64,000 nucleotides of DNA from Streptomyces sp. NBC_01754 (GTDB taxonomy: Bacteria; Actinomycetota; Actinomycetes; Streptomycetales; Streptomycetaceae): contig NZ_CP109132.1 in the NCBI RefSeq assembly GCF_035918015.1, positions 6,448,001 to 6,512,000 on the forward strand, read 5' to 3'. The notes below the pieces were generated by a model. It was not told the DNA's origin and made no database searches. It saw only the letters and a list, made by a program, of their open reading frames with translations. The position numbers and the translations under genes were made by a program. This document shows, piece by piece, positions 54,148 to 62,181 of this stretch; position 1 is the first letter of the stretch; each line of letters starts with the position of its first letter.

Positions 54148-54985
54148 TCAGGTCTGCATCCGCTGTCCGATGGCGGTCCACAGGTCAGTGAAGTCGTCGG
54201 CCTGGCGCCGGTGTTGGGGCAGGTGCAGCACGATCCGTCGTCCCGGGCGTGCGATGCGGGCCGGGATGTGGATGAGGTGACGACGGATCGTGCCGGTCCG
54301 CGCCTTGGTATGGAAGACGGAGGCGAGGCGGCCGGCGGCGCGGGTGAGGTTGTAGGCGGCTGCCGCCAGGGTGAGCCAGGCCGCGTTCGCGGTGAACTTG
54401 CCCGAGGGCGGATGAGCCAGGGCGGAGTCCTCCAGATCGGCGAAGACCTGTTCCACCGCGGCGTGGGCGCGGTGCATCGGTTCCGCGTCGGTCAGGACGA
54501 AAACGCTGTCGGTGAAGATCACGTGGTGGCGCCAGACGGCGAACAGCTCGCTCTGCCCCTCGGGCACCGTTTTCGGGTCCAGCCGCTTCACGCGGCGCAC
54601 GATCAGCCGGGCGGTGGTGTGGAACGCCTTCTTCTTGCTGGTGAACGCGGTGAACGGGATTTCTGCGATCTCGGCGTCGGAGATCCAGCGTTCCTCCTCC
54701 TCGTCCCGGACCGCGTCGGTGTACTTGATCGGCGTCCAGACGTCGGGGCCGATCGTCTCGATGGCCGCGCGGATGGTCTTGGTGACCGCGACGGCCAGGG
54801 AGAAGCGGGCGCCGGCCTTGCGGCAGGCGTCCACGACCTTGTGGGAGAAGTAAGCGGAGTCGGCGCGGACGACGATCTGCGCGGTGATGCCCATGGCCCG
54901 CACGGTGGCCAGGGCCTCGCGCAGTAGCGAGGCGGCGCCCTTTCCGGAGCCCGCCGAGCCCTTGCGGAGTCTTGTCGCGACGATG
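54148..54985 (-). pseudogene. IS1380-family transposase, N-terminal part missing
   Basis: About 275 residues of a DDE transposase: IVATRLRKGSAGSGKGAASL, VRADSAYFSHKVVDACRKAG with a catalytic Asp, the ERWISDAEIAEIPFTAF block, HRAHAAVEQVFADLEDS with the Glu and the terminal YNLTRAAGRLAS. Family members are about 450 residues, so roughly the first 150-180 are gone. The break is near 54,985, where sequence changes to an unrelated plus-strand gene remnant. A second element or deletion must have removed the start. Confidence 0.85.
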
Positions 54986-55654
54986 ACGGAAGACGTTCCG
55001 GGAGCTGGTCCTGCCCGGCATCGAACGGGCCGTGAACCACGCATCGCAGTACGCCGATCTGCGTCGCGTCCATCTCTCCAGGGTCGCCGCGCAGCGGTAC
55101 CGCGAGCGCTACACCCAGGGCCCGTCCACGTACGGTGACCTCATCGACCGAGGTGACGTGAGCCGCTGGGAGACGCGCACCAAGTGGAAGCCGCGCGACA
55201 CCTTCGACGCCTACGTGCACTCGTACAAACACGGCGAGTTCAAGGTCACCGAGCGCACCCGCAAAGGCAACTACATCTACACCCAGACCTACATCTACGG
55301 CGGCGTCGACCTCTCCCGGTCCAGCTGTGGAAAGTCGCCTCCACAGACGCCTTCCACGGCCGCTGGTCGGGTATGCAGCACGACACAGTCCGGTCCGCCC
55401 CGGCGGCCCGCCCCGCCGCCAGCGGCTCGCAGGTCTGGATGGGTGGCGACAACTCGGCCGCTGTGCAAGGTAGTTCAGGTGACGAGGGCGACACGGGTGA
55501 CAAGGGTCAGAACTCCGCCCAGTCCGCGGGGGATTCGTCCGGTGTCCCGGCAGGCCGGCTGATGCTGCTGGTGGTGGTGGGCGCGGGGCTGTTGTCTGCC
55601 CTGGCTCTGGTCCGCAAGCGGGCGGGACGGGTACGACCGGGGCCGGGCAGGTGA
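54985..55654 (+). pseudogene. Secreted/membrane-anchored protein remnant, 5' truncated and frameshifted
   Basis: Reads from the transposase junction as KTFRELVLPGIERAVNHASQ, then YADLRRVHLSRVAAQRYRER and YIYTQTYIYGGVDLS in one frame. Near 55,318 the sense continues in another frame as PVQLWKVASTDAFHGRWSG and ends with a membrane segment RLMLLVVVGAGLLSALALV and a basic tail. The pattern is that of a surface protein with a C-terminal anchor, of unknown function. Lacking a start and shifted once, it is not functional. Confidence 0.7.
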
Positions 55655-55657
55655 GGC

Positions 55658-55697
55658 GATGCGAGGGGCGTCCCCGACCGGGGACGCCCCTCGCATC
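55658..55697 (+). terminator. Hairpin terminator with an 18-bp stem
   Basis: 55658-55675 pairs perfectly with 55680-55697 around a four-base loop, three bases after the remnant gene stop. Confidence 0.8.
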
Positions 55698-56037
55698 ACT
55701 GTGGCCGACCTGTCCTCTGCCGAGAGTTCGGCGTCGGACCATCCCGTCAACGACGCGAGTGCCCGTCCCCGCGGTGGCGAGTCCCACGGTCGGCATGATT
55801 GCCGCGAGACGCGCGGCGATCCCGTAAGCGGAGTCGCCGAGGGCGGCTCACAGCGCCCGGCCGGCCTCGTCGAGGGCGAAGCCCTGCTGAGCAACGAGCT
55901 CATGGGCGTCGGCAGTGGTGGTCTGCTCGCCGGCGGGCTCAGTGAGCGGGTGAGTAGTCCTCCGGGCCCCGGTGCCTCGGGCAGGTGCGGCCCCTGCTCG
56001 CCCACATCGGCCTCCACGGTGTCCCGTGTGGGGGCTG
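55698..56037. other. Gap without a convincing gene
   Basis: About 340 bp. Open frames exist on both strands, but none has a start with a ribosome site or a recognisable domain. Probably decayed DNA between mobile elements. Confidence 0.4.
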
Positions 56038-56265
56038 TCACCCGGCCTCGCCTCCTGTTACCTGTTCCGGTGCGGTGACGTTGCCGTACAGGCGCCCTTC
56101 GGCGAAGTGGAACAGAGCCTCGTAGGCGCAAGGGCAGTCGCTCGGAGGGGCGTGGGGGTCGATCCAGGCCGCCCTGACGTTTCCCGACCACGCGGCCAGA
56201 GAGGGATTCGGAGCCGGGCCCCCGGCCGCTTCGGCGCGACGGCGGTGTGCCGGTGGCCTCAGCAC
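56038..56265 (-). CDS. Possible small protein or gene fragment downstream of the ABC exporter
   Basis: An open frame of 75 residues from a GTG at 56265, with codon use typical of Streptomyces genes over its last 50 codons. The end part NPSLAAWSGNVRAAWIDPHA and PSDCPCAYEALFHFAEGRLY contains a C-P-C pair and several aromatic residues. No family is recognised and no clear ribosome site is seen. A hairpin separates it from the exporter gene. It may be a remnant, or a small peptide linked to the exporter. Confidence 0.3.
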   Translation of the reverse strand: MLRPPAHRRRAEAAGGPAPNPSLAAWSGNVRAAWIDPHAPPSDCPCAYEALFHFAEGRLYGNVTAPEQVTGGEAG

Positions 56266-56296
56266 CGGCCACGGGGGCGCCGGGCCCGGGTGACCG

Positions 56297-56329
56297 ACGG
56301 GGTACACCGACCGGGCCGGTGTACCCCGT
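56297..56329 (-). terminator. Hairpin terminator of the ABC exporter gene
   Basis: 13-bp perfect stem ACGGGGTACACCG (56297-56309) with CGGTGTACCCCGT (56317-56329), just after the minus-strand stop at 56337. Confidence 0.75.
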
Positions 56330-56336
56330 TCCGCGT

Positions 56337-58271
56337 CTAGAGTGGATCTCCGGTGGTGCGCTGCTGTAGTTCCCACAGGGAGCGGAACAGTCCCGGCTCG
56401 CGGGTGAGTTCTTCGTAGGTTCCTTCCTGGACGATGCGTCCTTGGTCGAGGACGACGATTTTGTCCGCGACGGCCACGTTGGCGAGCCGGTGGGTGATCA
56501 GGAGGACCGCCCGGTCCTTGGCCAGGTCCCGTAGTCCGGTGAAGATGCGGTGCTCGGCCCGTGCGTCGAGGGCGGCCGTGGGCTCGTCCATCACCAGCAG
56601 AGCCGCCTGACGGTGGAACGCCCTGGTGATCACGGTCCGTTGCCATTGTCCCCCGGACAGTTGCTGGCCGCCGAACCACTCCGAGGTCAGCAGGGTGTCC
56701 AGCCCGGACCTGAGACCGGGCAGCATGTCCGTCGCACCGGACGCCTCGCACGCGGCGAGCACCGCGGCGTCGCTCGTGTCGCCCTGTCCGAACGTGATGT
56801 TGTCCCGCATGCTCAGGGGCAGATACGTGTACTTCTGCGGGACCAGGGCGACGTGCTTCCACGCTTCCCAGGGCTCCATCCGCGCCGTGGCCGTGTGGTC
56901 CCACGCCACCTCACCGGCTGTGGGCAGCAGCAGGCCGCAGACCAGCCGCGACAGAGTGGACTTGCCTGACCCGTTCTCTCCGACCAGCGCCACGATCTCT
57001 CCGCGCCGCACTTGCAGGGACACGCCGCTGAGGCTGTCCTTCGGGGCGCCGTCGTACCGGTAGGTGACGTCGCGGACCTCGAACCGCTCCGGTGAGGCGG
57101 GCGGCGCCTCGGTGCCACGGGAGGCTGCCATGGCCTGCCCGTGGGCGTTGTCGAGGAAGTTCTGCCAGTCCTGTACGTACCAGCCGGTGCGTACCAGCCG
57201 GGCCCCGCCGTTGATGATGCCGCGCACCGAGGTGGTCGCCGTCTGCAGAGCGAAGACCGCGCCGCCGCCTGCCGCCAGGCCCATACGTCCGGAGGCGAGG
57301 AGCCACAGCAGCGCCGTCCACACCGCGGCCGACGCCACTCCGCCCGCGACCGCGCCCGCCAGCCCCATCCACGCACCGGTGTCCGCGGCCTTGCGTTCGG
57401 CGGCGTTGACCGAGGCGGCGAGGCGCCGGTACCGGGCGGTGAGGAACGGCCCGGCCAGACAGGCCCGCATCTCCTCGGCGGACTCCGTGTAGGCCATGTG
57501 CCAGCGCAGCTTGTGCAGCATCCTGCGTCGTCCGGAGGTCTCCAGGCCCGCCAGGTACACCACCCGCGCGGCCCGCACGTACGCCGCGGCCTGCGGCAGA
57601 CACGCCAGGAGCAGCAGGGGAAGAAGCAAGGGGTGCAGCACCGCGAGCACGGTCGCGCCGGCTGCGAGTGTGGCCGTGGCGGCCAGCACGTTCTGTGCCT
57701 CGTCCACCAGGTCCGGTGTCACCTGGGCTCCGCGGTCGGCGTTGTCGTAGAAGTCGTTGTAGCCGGGCTTGTTGTTCGCCGCGAGCTCCGCCCCGAGCGC
57801 GACCTCGATCATCGTCAGCTCCGCCGCCCGGGCGAGGACCGGCCGCAGCCGCCCGGTCAGCCACACCACCACGATCCCCAGCAGCGCGCGCGCCCCGCTT
57901 GCCACGGCGATGACAGACAACTGCGGTGCGGCCTCCCACAGCCGCTCGGTGATGTCACCCGACGAGATCAGCGCGGTGATCGTCCCCGTGACTGCCAGCA
58001 GGCCCAGCGCCGCGAGAACACCCGTCGCCGCCTGGCAGGCCAGTAACCCGGCCGTCGCACCCCGGTCCACGTCCCAGGCCATCTTCAGGGAGCGGAGAAC
58101 CAGCGCGGGCAGCCGCCGAGCCATGGTGCCGGTCGTCAGCTGCGCACCGGCCTGGTGTCTGGACTCGTCCCGGTACAGGAACTCCTCCTCCCGCACAGTG
58201 CCCGCCTCCTCCAGGGGTTCTCGATCCGGCCTGTCGGGCGTTGACTGTTTCTGTGTACTGGCCGCGGTCAA
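56337..58271 (-). CDS. ABC exporter, fused membrane and ATPase domains
   Basis: A 644-residue half-transporter. A hydrophilic start, then six membrane segments at about residues 65-350 (GLLACQAATGVLAALGLLAV, ALLGIVVVWLTGRL, HPLLLPLLLLACLPQAAAYV). The ATPase domain has Walker A LVGENGSGKSTLSRLV, signature QQLSGGQWQRTVITRAF, Walker B LLVMDEPTAALDARAE and switch His in LLITHRLANV. The start is a TTG at 58271 after AAGGGGGACC. This kind of exporter is common in peptide (RiPP) and lipid clusters, but no modification enzyme is adjacent. It works as a dimer in the cytoplasmic membrane; cargo unknown. Confidence 0.9.
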   Translation of the reverse strand: MTAASTQKQSTPDRPDREPLEEAGTVREEEFLYRDESRHQAGAQLTTGTMARRLPALVLRSLKMAWDVDRGATAGLLACQAATGVLAALGLLAVTGTITALISSGDITERLWEAAPQLSVIAVASGARALLGIVVVWLTGRLRPVLARAAELTMIEVALGAELAANNKPGYNDFYDNADRGAQVTPDLVDEAQNVLAATATLAAGATVLAVLHPLLLPLLLLACLPQAAAYVRAARVVYLAGLETSGRRRMLHKLRWHMAYTESAEEMRACLAGPFLTARYRRLAASVNAAERKAADTGAWMGLAGAVAGGVASAAVWTALLWLLASGRMGLAAGGGAVFALQTATTSVRGIINGGARLVRTGWYVQDWQNFLDNAHGQAMAASRGTEAPPASPERFEVRDVTYRYDGAPKDSLSGVSLQVRRGEIVALVGENGSGKSTLSRLVCGLLLPTAGEVAWDHTATARMEPWEAWKHVALVPQKYTYLPLSMRDNITFGQGDTSDAAVLAACEASGATDMLPGLRSGLDTLLTSEWFGGQQLSGGQWQRTVITRAFHRQAALLVMDEPTAALDARAEHRIFTGLRDLAKDRAVLLITHRLANVAVADKIVVLDQGRIVQEGTYEELTREPGLFRSLWELQQRTTGDPL

Positions 58272-58599
58272 GGTGGTCCCCCTTGGGTGTCGTTGTTTCT
58301 GGGCTCGTGAGGTTCAACGACTCAGCCGAAATTTCGAACACGTGTGTTTCGGTCGGCTGTGGATCCCCGGTATCGAGGGCGCGGCGGAGCGTGTGGGTTG
58401 CACCGACCCTTGTCGCGCAAAGGGCCAGGCCCGAGAGGGCGGTGGCCGAAACGCCGATCATGCCACCGACCCGCGAACTGAAGGGTCCTGGTCATGCCTC
58501 GCCCCCAGGGGCGAGGCACTGAGTGCGGCGGCCCCCTGCGATGCGCGTTGTTTCTGCCACGACGAGCAGGGCGCCTCCGGGAAGGTGGCTCCGCTGCTC
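58272..58599. other. Gap between the ABC exporter and the ISAs1 remnant
   Basis: About 330 bp with no supported gene. A short AT-richer zone at 58310-58345 may hold the exporter promoter. A hairpin GCCTCGCCCC-CAG-GGGCGAGGC-type lies near 58,497-58,519. Confidence 0.4.
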
Positions 58600-59606
58600 G
58601 GACATGATGGAGCCTCCGTGCCCTCTGCTCCAGGCGGCGAGTTGGGCGCCTGTCGCCGCGCCGGGCGGCAGGCTGGTGATCAGGTAGACGCGTTCGATGG
58701 TGAGCTTGCCGGTGGTGAAGTCCTGTCTCCAGTGGACAGCTTGGAGGGCCTGGGGGCGTCGAGGTGGGTGAAGGCGGCGGTCTTCAGGCGGTGGTGGGCT
58801 CGGGTGCGGTCGTGGTGGTCGTGTGTGATCTCGTGCCGGGGCAGGTGGCGGACGCGATCGAACAGGCCGGGGTGATTGGCTTTGACCTGCGCGATGTCAT
58901 GGGCGCCGCGGTCGCGGAGGCAGGCGCCGTCGGTGTGCTGGGTGCGCAGGGCGTCGGCGGTGATGACCGTGCCGGTCAGGTTGATGACGTCCGGCAAGGG
59001 CCTGGCGGCGGGGGTCTCATTGCTCTTGTCCGCGACCTGTCTGTGGGCGAGGACATGACCGGCATGGTCCATCGCGGCAGAAGCGAGAAGCGAGAAGCGA
59101 GAAGCGAGAAGCGTGAGGTGCGTGGTCGTGGCGGTGCGCGAGCCGCGCAGGGCCTTGCCGTCGACGGCGATCGCCCGCAGTGCGGCGGGCGCGGGGGTGG
59201 TACGGGTGGTGAGGAAAGCTCCGATCGACCGGTCCAGGGCGGTGCCGTCGAGTTGGACGAGGAGACGGCGCGAGGTATGGGGGTGTGGAACGGACACCGT
59301 GTCGGTCAGCGGGTCGAGGGGAAGGCCGAGCGCCCGGCAGGCCCAGCCGGGGCATCCATGATCCGTTCCGTGATCGCGGTGGGCGAGCGAGCGTCGGCCA
59401 GGACACTCGCCGCGGCAGCGGCCACCAGCGCGGGCAGCGGACAGCGGCGGCCGGCGGACGCCGCGCGGGTCGGGGACCAGGTCGAGGAAGCCGGACAGGC
59501 GGACCGCGTCCGGCAGTGGAGCCGGTGCGGTAGTCCGGGTCAGTTGGTCCAGCACGGTGGGCACGGCGAAGATGCGGGAGCAGGCACGGACTCGCCAAGT
59601 GTTCAT
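58600..59606 (-). pseudogene. ISAs1-family transposase, frameshifted
   Basis: Reads from MNTWRVRACSRIFAVPTVLD through LVPDPRGVRR, ALRAIAVDGKALRGSR (catalytic Asp), GTVITADALRTQ and ANHPGLFDRVRHLP, the pattern of ISAs1-type DDE transposases. Frame is lost near the N-terminus (about 59,400), and again near 58,750: the proper end, ALQAVHWRQDFTTGKLTIER and VYLITSLPPGAATGAQLA, is in another frame. A 7-bp tandem repeat interrupts the middle. Not functional. Confidence 0.82.
59079..59113. repeat. Five tandem copies of AGAAGCG
   Basis: A perfect 7-bp repeat (35 bp) inside the ISAs1 remnant, coding for repeating LLASRFS on the minus strand. A 7-bp unit changes frame with each copy gained or lost. Confidence 0.9.
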
Positions 59607-59774
59607 GGGACTTCGACACTCACATGATCACCGAGACCGTGCCTGCACTGCGTTCGCCCCCTGCCCGAGCCAGGACGTCCGCCCCGACGTCGGGCCGAAC
59701 CGTCATTCCGTACGAACCGTCATCAAGTAACGGACCCTGGTGACAGCCTCTTGCCTGGGCGCGATTCGGTGGTC

Positions 59775-61760
59775 TCAGACACGTTTGAGGATGTGCAGGA
59801 TGTACTCGTCCCGGTTGAGCGGGTTGGGGCCCTCGGGTCGCGGTCGCACGGGCGGCTGTCCGGCAGCGGGCCGGTAGCCCCGGTGCTCGGCCAGGAACAC
59901 CCCCTCTCCCCGGGTCAGTCCGGGAACCCGCTGGTGGAAGTCGTGCACGAGGCTGGTCGGCATCGTGCCCTCCAGCCGGAAGATGTCCCCTTCGGCCGCG
60001 GGCACGCCGGGAGTCGCGCCCAACTCCGCGAGTTTCGCCAGCACCAGGCTGAGCCGGGCGGCGGGAATCTCCAGTTCGAAGGAGCTGACCGGCTCGTGCA
60101 CCTGGGTCCCGGCCTGTCGGAGCGCGTCCATCAGGACCAGCGGTGTGGCCTCACGGAAGTCGTCGGCCGCGCTGACCGGACTGGCGAAACCGGTACGGGT
60201 CAGGGTGACGGCGCAGTCGGTCACCTGCCAGCCGAACAGACCGTGCCGCAGTGTGGTGCGCACCGTCTCCTCGATGGCCTTGTGGAAGGCCAGGGGGAGC
60301 GAGCCCAGTTCCACCGCCAGACGGAATGTGATGCCCGCGTCCGGCTCGGCCGGCCCGACGTGCAGACCCACGGTCGCCCAGAAGTAGTTGTGCGTGCGCG
60401 TGTCCAACTCGATCAACGCCTCTCCTGTCCCCACGGGCTTCTCGATGCAGACCGTGCGGGTGGGGTCGAAGCGGACCCGTACGCCGAAGGACTCCGCGAG
60501 CGTGCTGACGAGGATCTCCTTCTGCACCTCCCCGTACAGGCGCACCACGGCGCCGGCCGCGCTCTCCTCGTCCCGCCGCAGGTCGATCGAGGGGTCCTGC
60601 TCGTCCAGCATGCGCAGCGCGGCGTGCAGCCGCCCGGCGTCCGCCGGACGCTCCGGTCGGATCACGGTCTCCAGGCTGGGCGGTGCGAAGAAATTCCGCG
60701 GCGGGGGTCCGTCGAGGTGCCCGGCCCGGTCACCGACCCGTACGTCCTTCAGCCCCTGGGCCTGCGCGATGTCCCCGGCGGTCGCCCGGGTATCGCTGGT
60801 GGCCGACCCACGCTCGAAGACCCGCAGGGCGGTGATCCGCCCGGCGTGCTCGGTGACCCGGCCGGTGTGGTCGACGCGGTGCAGCGTCACCGAGTCACGG
60901 GTTCCCAGCGTGCCGGAGACCAGCCGCAGGTACGCGACGGTCTCTCCGCGCACTCCGCGGTCCACCTTGAACACGGTGGCTCGCAGCGGGGCGTCCTGCG
61001 AGTCGTGCACGGATGGCAGCAACTCCCGGATACCGCGCACCAGGTGGTCCAGACCCTCGCCGGTCAGCGCTGACCCGAGGAACACCGGGTGCACCAGGCC
61101 ACGCGCGGTCTGGGAGGCCAGTTCCTCCACGTAGTCCTTCTCGGTCAGTACACGCTCCTCGTCCAGGTAGGCGGTGAGGAAGGCGTCGTCGCGGTCTGCC
61201 AGCAGCTCACCGATCCGGACGGCGAACTCCGGGTCCGTGTCCGGGCCGAGCGCGGTCGCGCGGGCCCGTGGCGTGCCGGCGTCCGCCACGGCGGACAGCG
61301 CCACCGCGGCGGGGGTCAGCCGGTCGCGGATCTCCCGCAGCACACCGTCGGGGCGCGCGCCGTTCCTGTCGATCTTGTTGACGAAGACCAGCGTGGGGAT
61401 GTCCAGCCTGCGCAGGGTCCGCATCAGGATTCGGGTCTGCGGCTGGACACCCTCGACGGCCGAAACCACCAGAACGGCACCGTCGAGTACCCTGAGCGCC
61501 CGCTCGACTTCGGAGATGAAGTCGGAGTGACCCGGGGTGTCGATGAGGTTCACTTTGAGATCGTCCAGGACGAACGTGGCCACGGCGGACCGGATGGTGA
61601 TGCCGCGCTGCCGCTCCAGCCCCATCGAGTCGGTCTGCGTGGTGCCGGCGTCCACACTGCCGACCTCGTCGATCACTCCGGTGCGGTGCAGCAGGCGCTC
61701 GGTGAGGCTGGTCTTGCCGGCGTCAACGTGGGCCAGGATGCCCAGATTCAGCTTGTTCAT
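59775..61760 (-). CDS. otrA: Tetracycline ribosomal protection protein, Otr(A) type
   Basis: A 661-residue translational GTPase of the Tet(M)/Otr(A) group, which removes tetracycline from the ribosome. G1 AHVDAGKTSLTERL at residues 10-23, switch segment RGITIRSAV, G3 DTPGHSDF and G4 VFVNKIDR. Then the EF-G-like domains II-V and the C-terminal tail GEGVFLAEHRGYRPAAG. It is complete and starts at ATG 61760. It is the only clear resistance gene here; upstream lies a split methyltransferase. Family members also occur without resistance, so the phenotype is inference. Confidence 0.92.
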   Translation of the reverse strand: MNKLNLGILAHVDAGKTSLTERLLHRTGVIDEVGSVDAGTTQTDSMGLERQRGITIRSAVATFVLDDLKVNLIDTPGHSDFISEVERALRVLDGAVLVVSAVEGVQPQTRILMRTLRRLDIPTLVFVNKIDRNGARPDGVLREIRDRLTPAAVALSAVADAGTPRARATALGPDTDPEFAVRIGELLADRDDAFLTAYLDEERVLTEKDYVEELASQTARGLVHPVFLGSALTGEGLDHLVRGIRELLPSVHDSQDAPLRATVFKVDRGVRGETVAYLRLVSGTLGTRDSVTLHRVDHTGRVTEHAGRITALRVFERGSATSDTRATAGDIAQAQGLKDVRVGDRAGHLDGPPPRNFFAPPSLETVIRPERPADAGRLHAALRMLDEQDPSIDLRRDEESAAGAVVRLYGEVQKEILVSTLAESFGVRVRFDPTRTVCIEKPVGTGEALIELDTRTHNYFWATVGLHVGPAEPDAGITFRLAVELGSLPLAFHKAIEETVRTTLRHGLFGWQVTDCAVTLTRTGFASPVSAADDFREATPLVLMDALRQAGTQVHEPVSSFELEIPAARLSLVLAKLAELGATPGVPAAEGDIFRLEGTMPTSLVHDFHQRVPGLTRGEGVFLAEHRGYRPAAGQPPVRPRPEGPNPLNRDEYILHILKRV

Positions 61761-61920
61761 GGAGGGGGCTCGGATTCCTCTGCGTCACGATACGGACCAT
61801 TCCCGTTGGACTCGTGGTCGCCTGCCGCATGGTTCCGCCCTCTCCGACGTCGCTCTGATCCGCCCAATGGGGGGCATACCCCAGGGGCTTGATCACGGTA
61901 GCAAGGGCCGCCGTAGCGGG

Positions 61921-62181
61921 TCAGAACTTGGCGGCGACTATCAGCCAGTCGCCGAGGAGGCTGTCGATGCGCTCAGCCTGCCGGACCCGGAAGCCGGCCT
62001 CCTCGATCTCCGCGCGGCACTCCTCGACGCCGCTGGACGAGCCGTCGCCGCGGAGCAGACCGTGGCTGAGCCGTTGGAGCACGTCGTGCACAGTCGGGGT
62101 GGCTGGATCCGTCATCAGGTCGTAGACCACCAGCGCGCCGCCGGAGGGCAGCGCCTCCTGAATGCGCGAGTCTCGCGGCAC
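61921..62181 (-). pseudogene. C-terminal fragment of an O-methyltransferase split by the intron
   Basis: About 80 residues: IQEALPSGGALVVYDLMTDP, then VHDVLQRLSHGLLRGDGSSS, ECRAEIEEAGFRVRQAERID and the end GDWLIVAAKF. This is the last part of an acetylserotonin-type O-methyltransferase, where GGALVVYD is the strand after the SAM-binding core. The upstream part is interrupted by the group II intron at about 62,185; the remainder would lie beyond the window. If the intron splices out of RNA, the gene could still work. The ATG at 62181 is inside intron-derived sequence and not a natural start. Confidence 0.7.

Noticed and set aside
55475..56272. Minus-strand open frame of 265 codons in the gap after the surface-protein remnant
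   Set aside because: No domain, no ribosome site, low-complexity Ser/Pro/Arg composition; overlaps the better candidate small frame in another frame.
57955..58461. Minus-strand open frame of 168 residues starting MIGVSATALSG
   Set aside because: It overlaps more than 300 bp of the ABC exporter gene in another frame and has no good ribosome site. Mentioned only as a possible short peptide in the findings.
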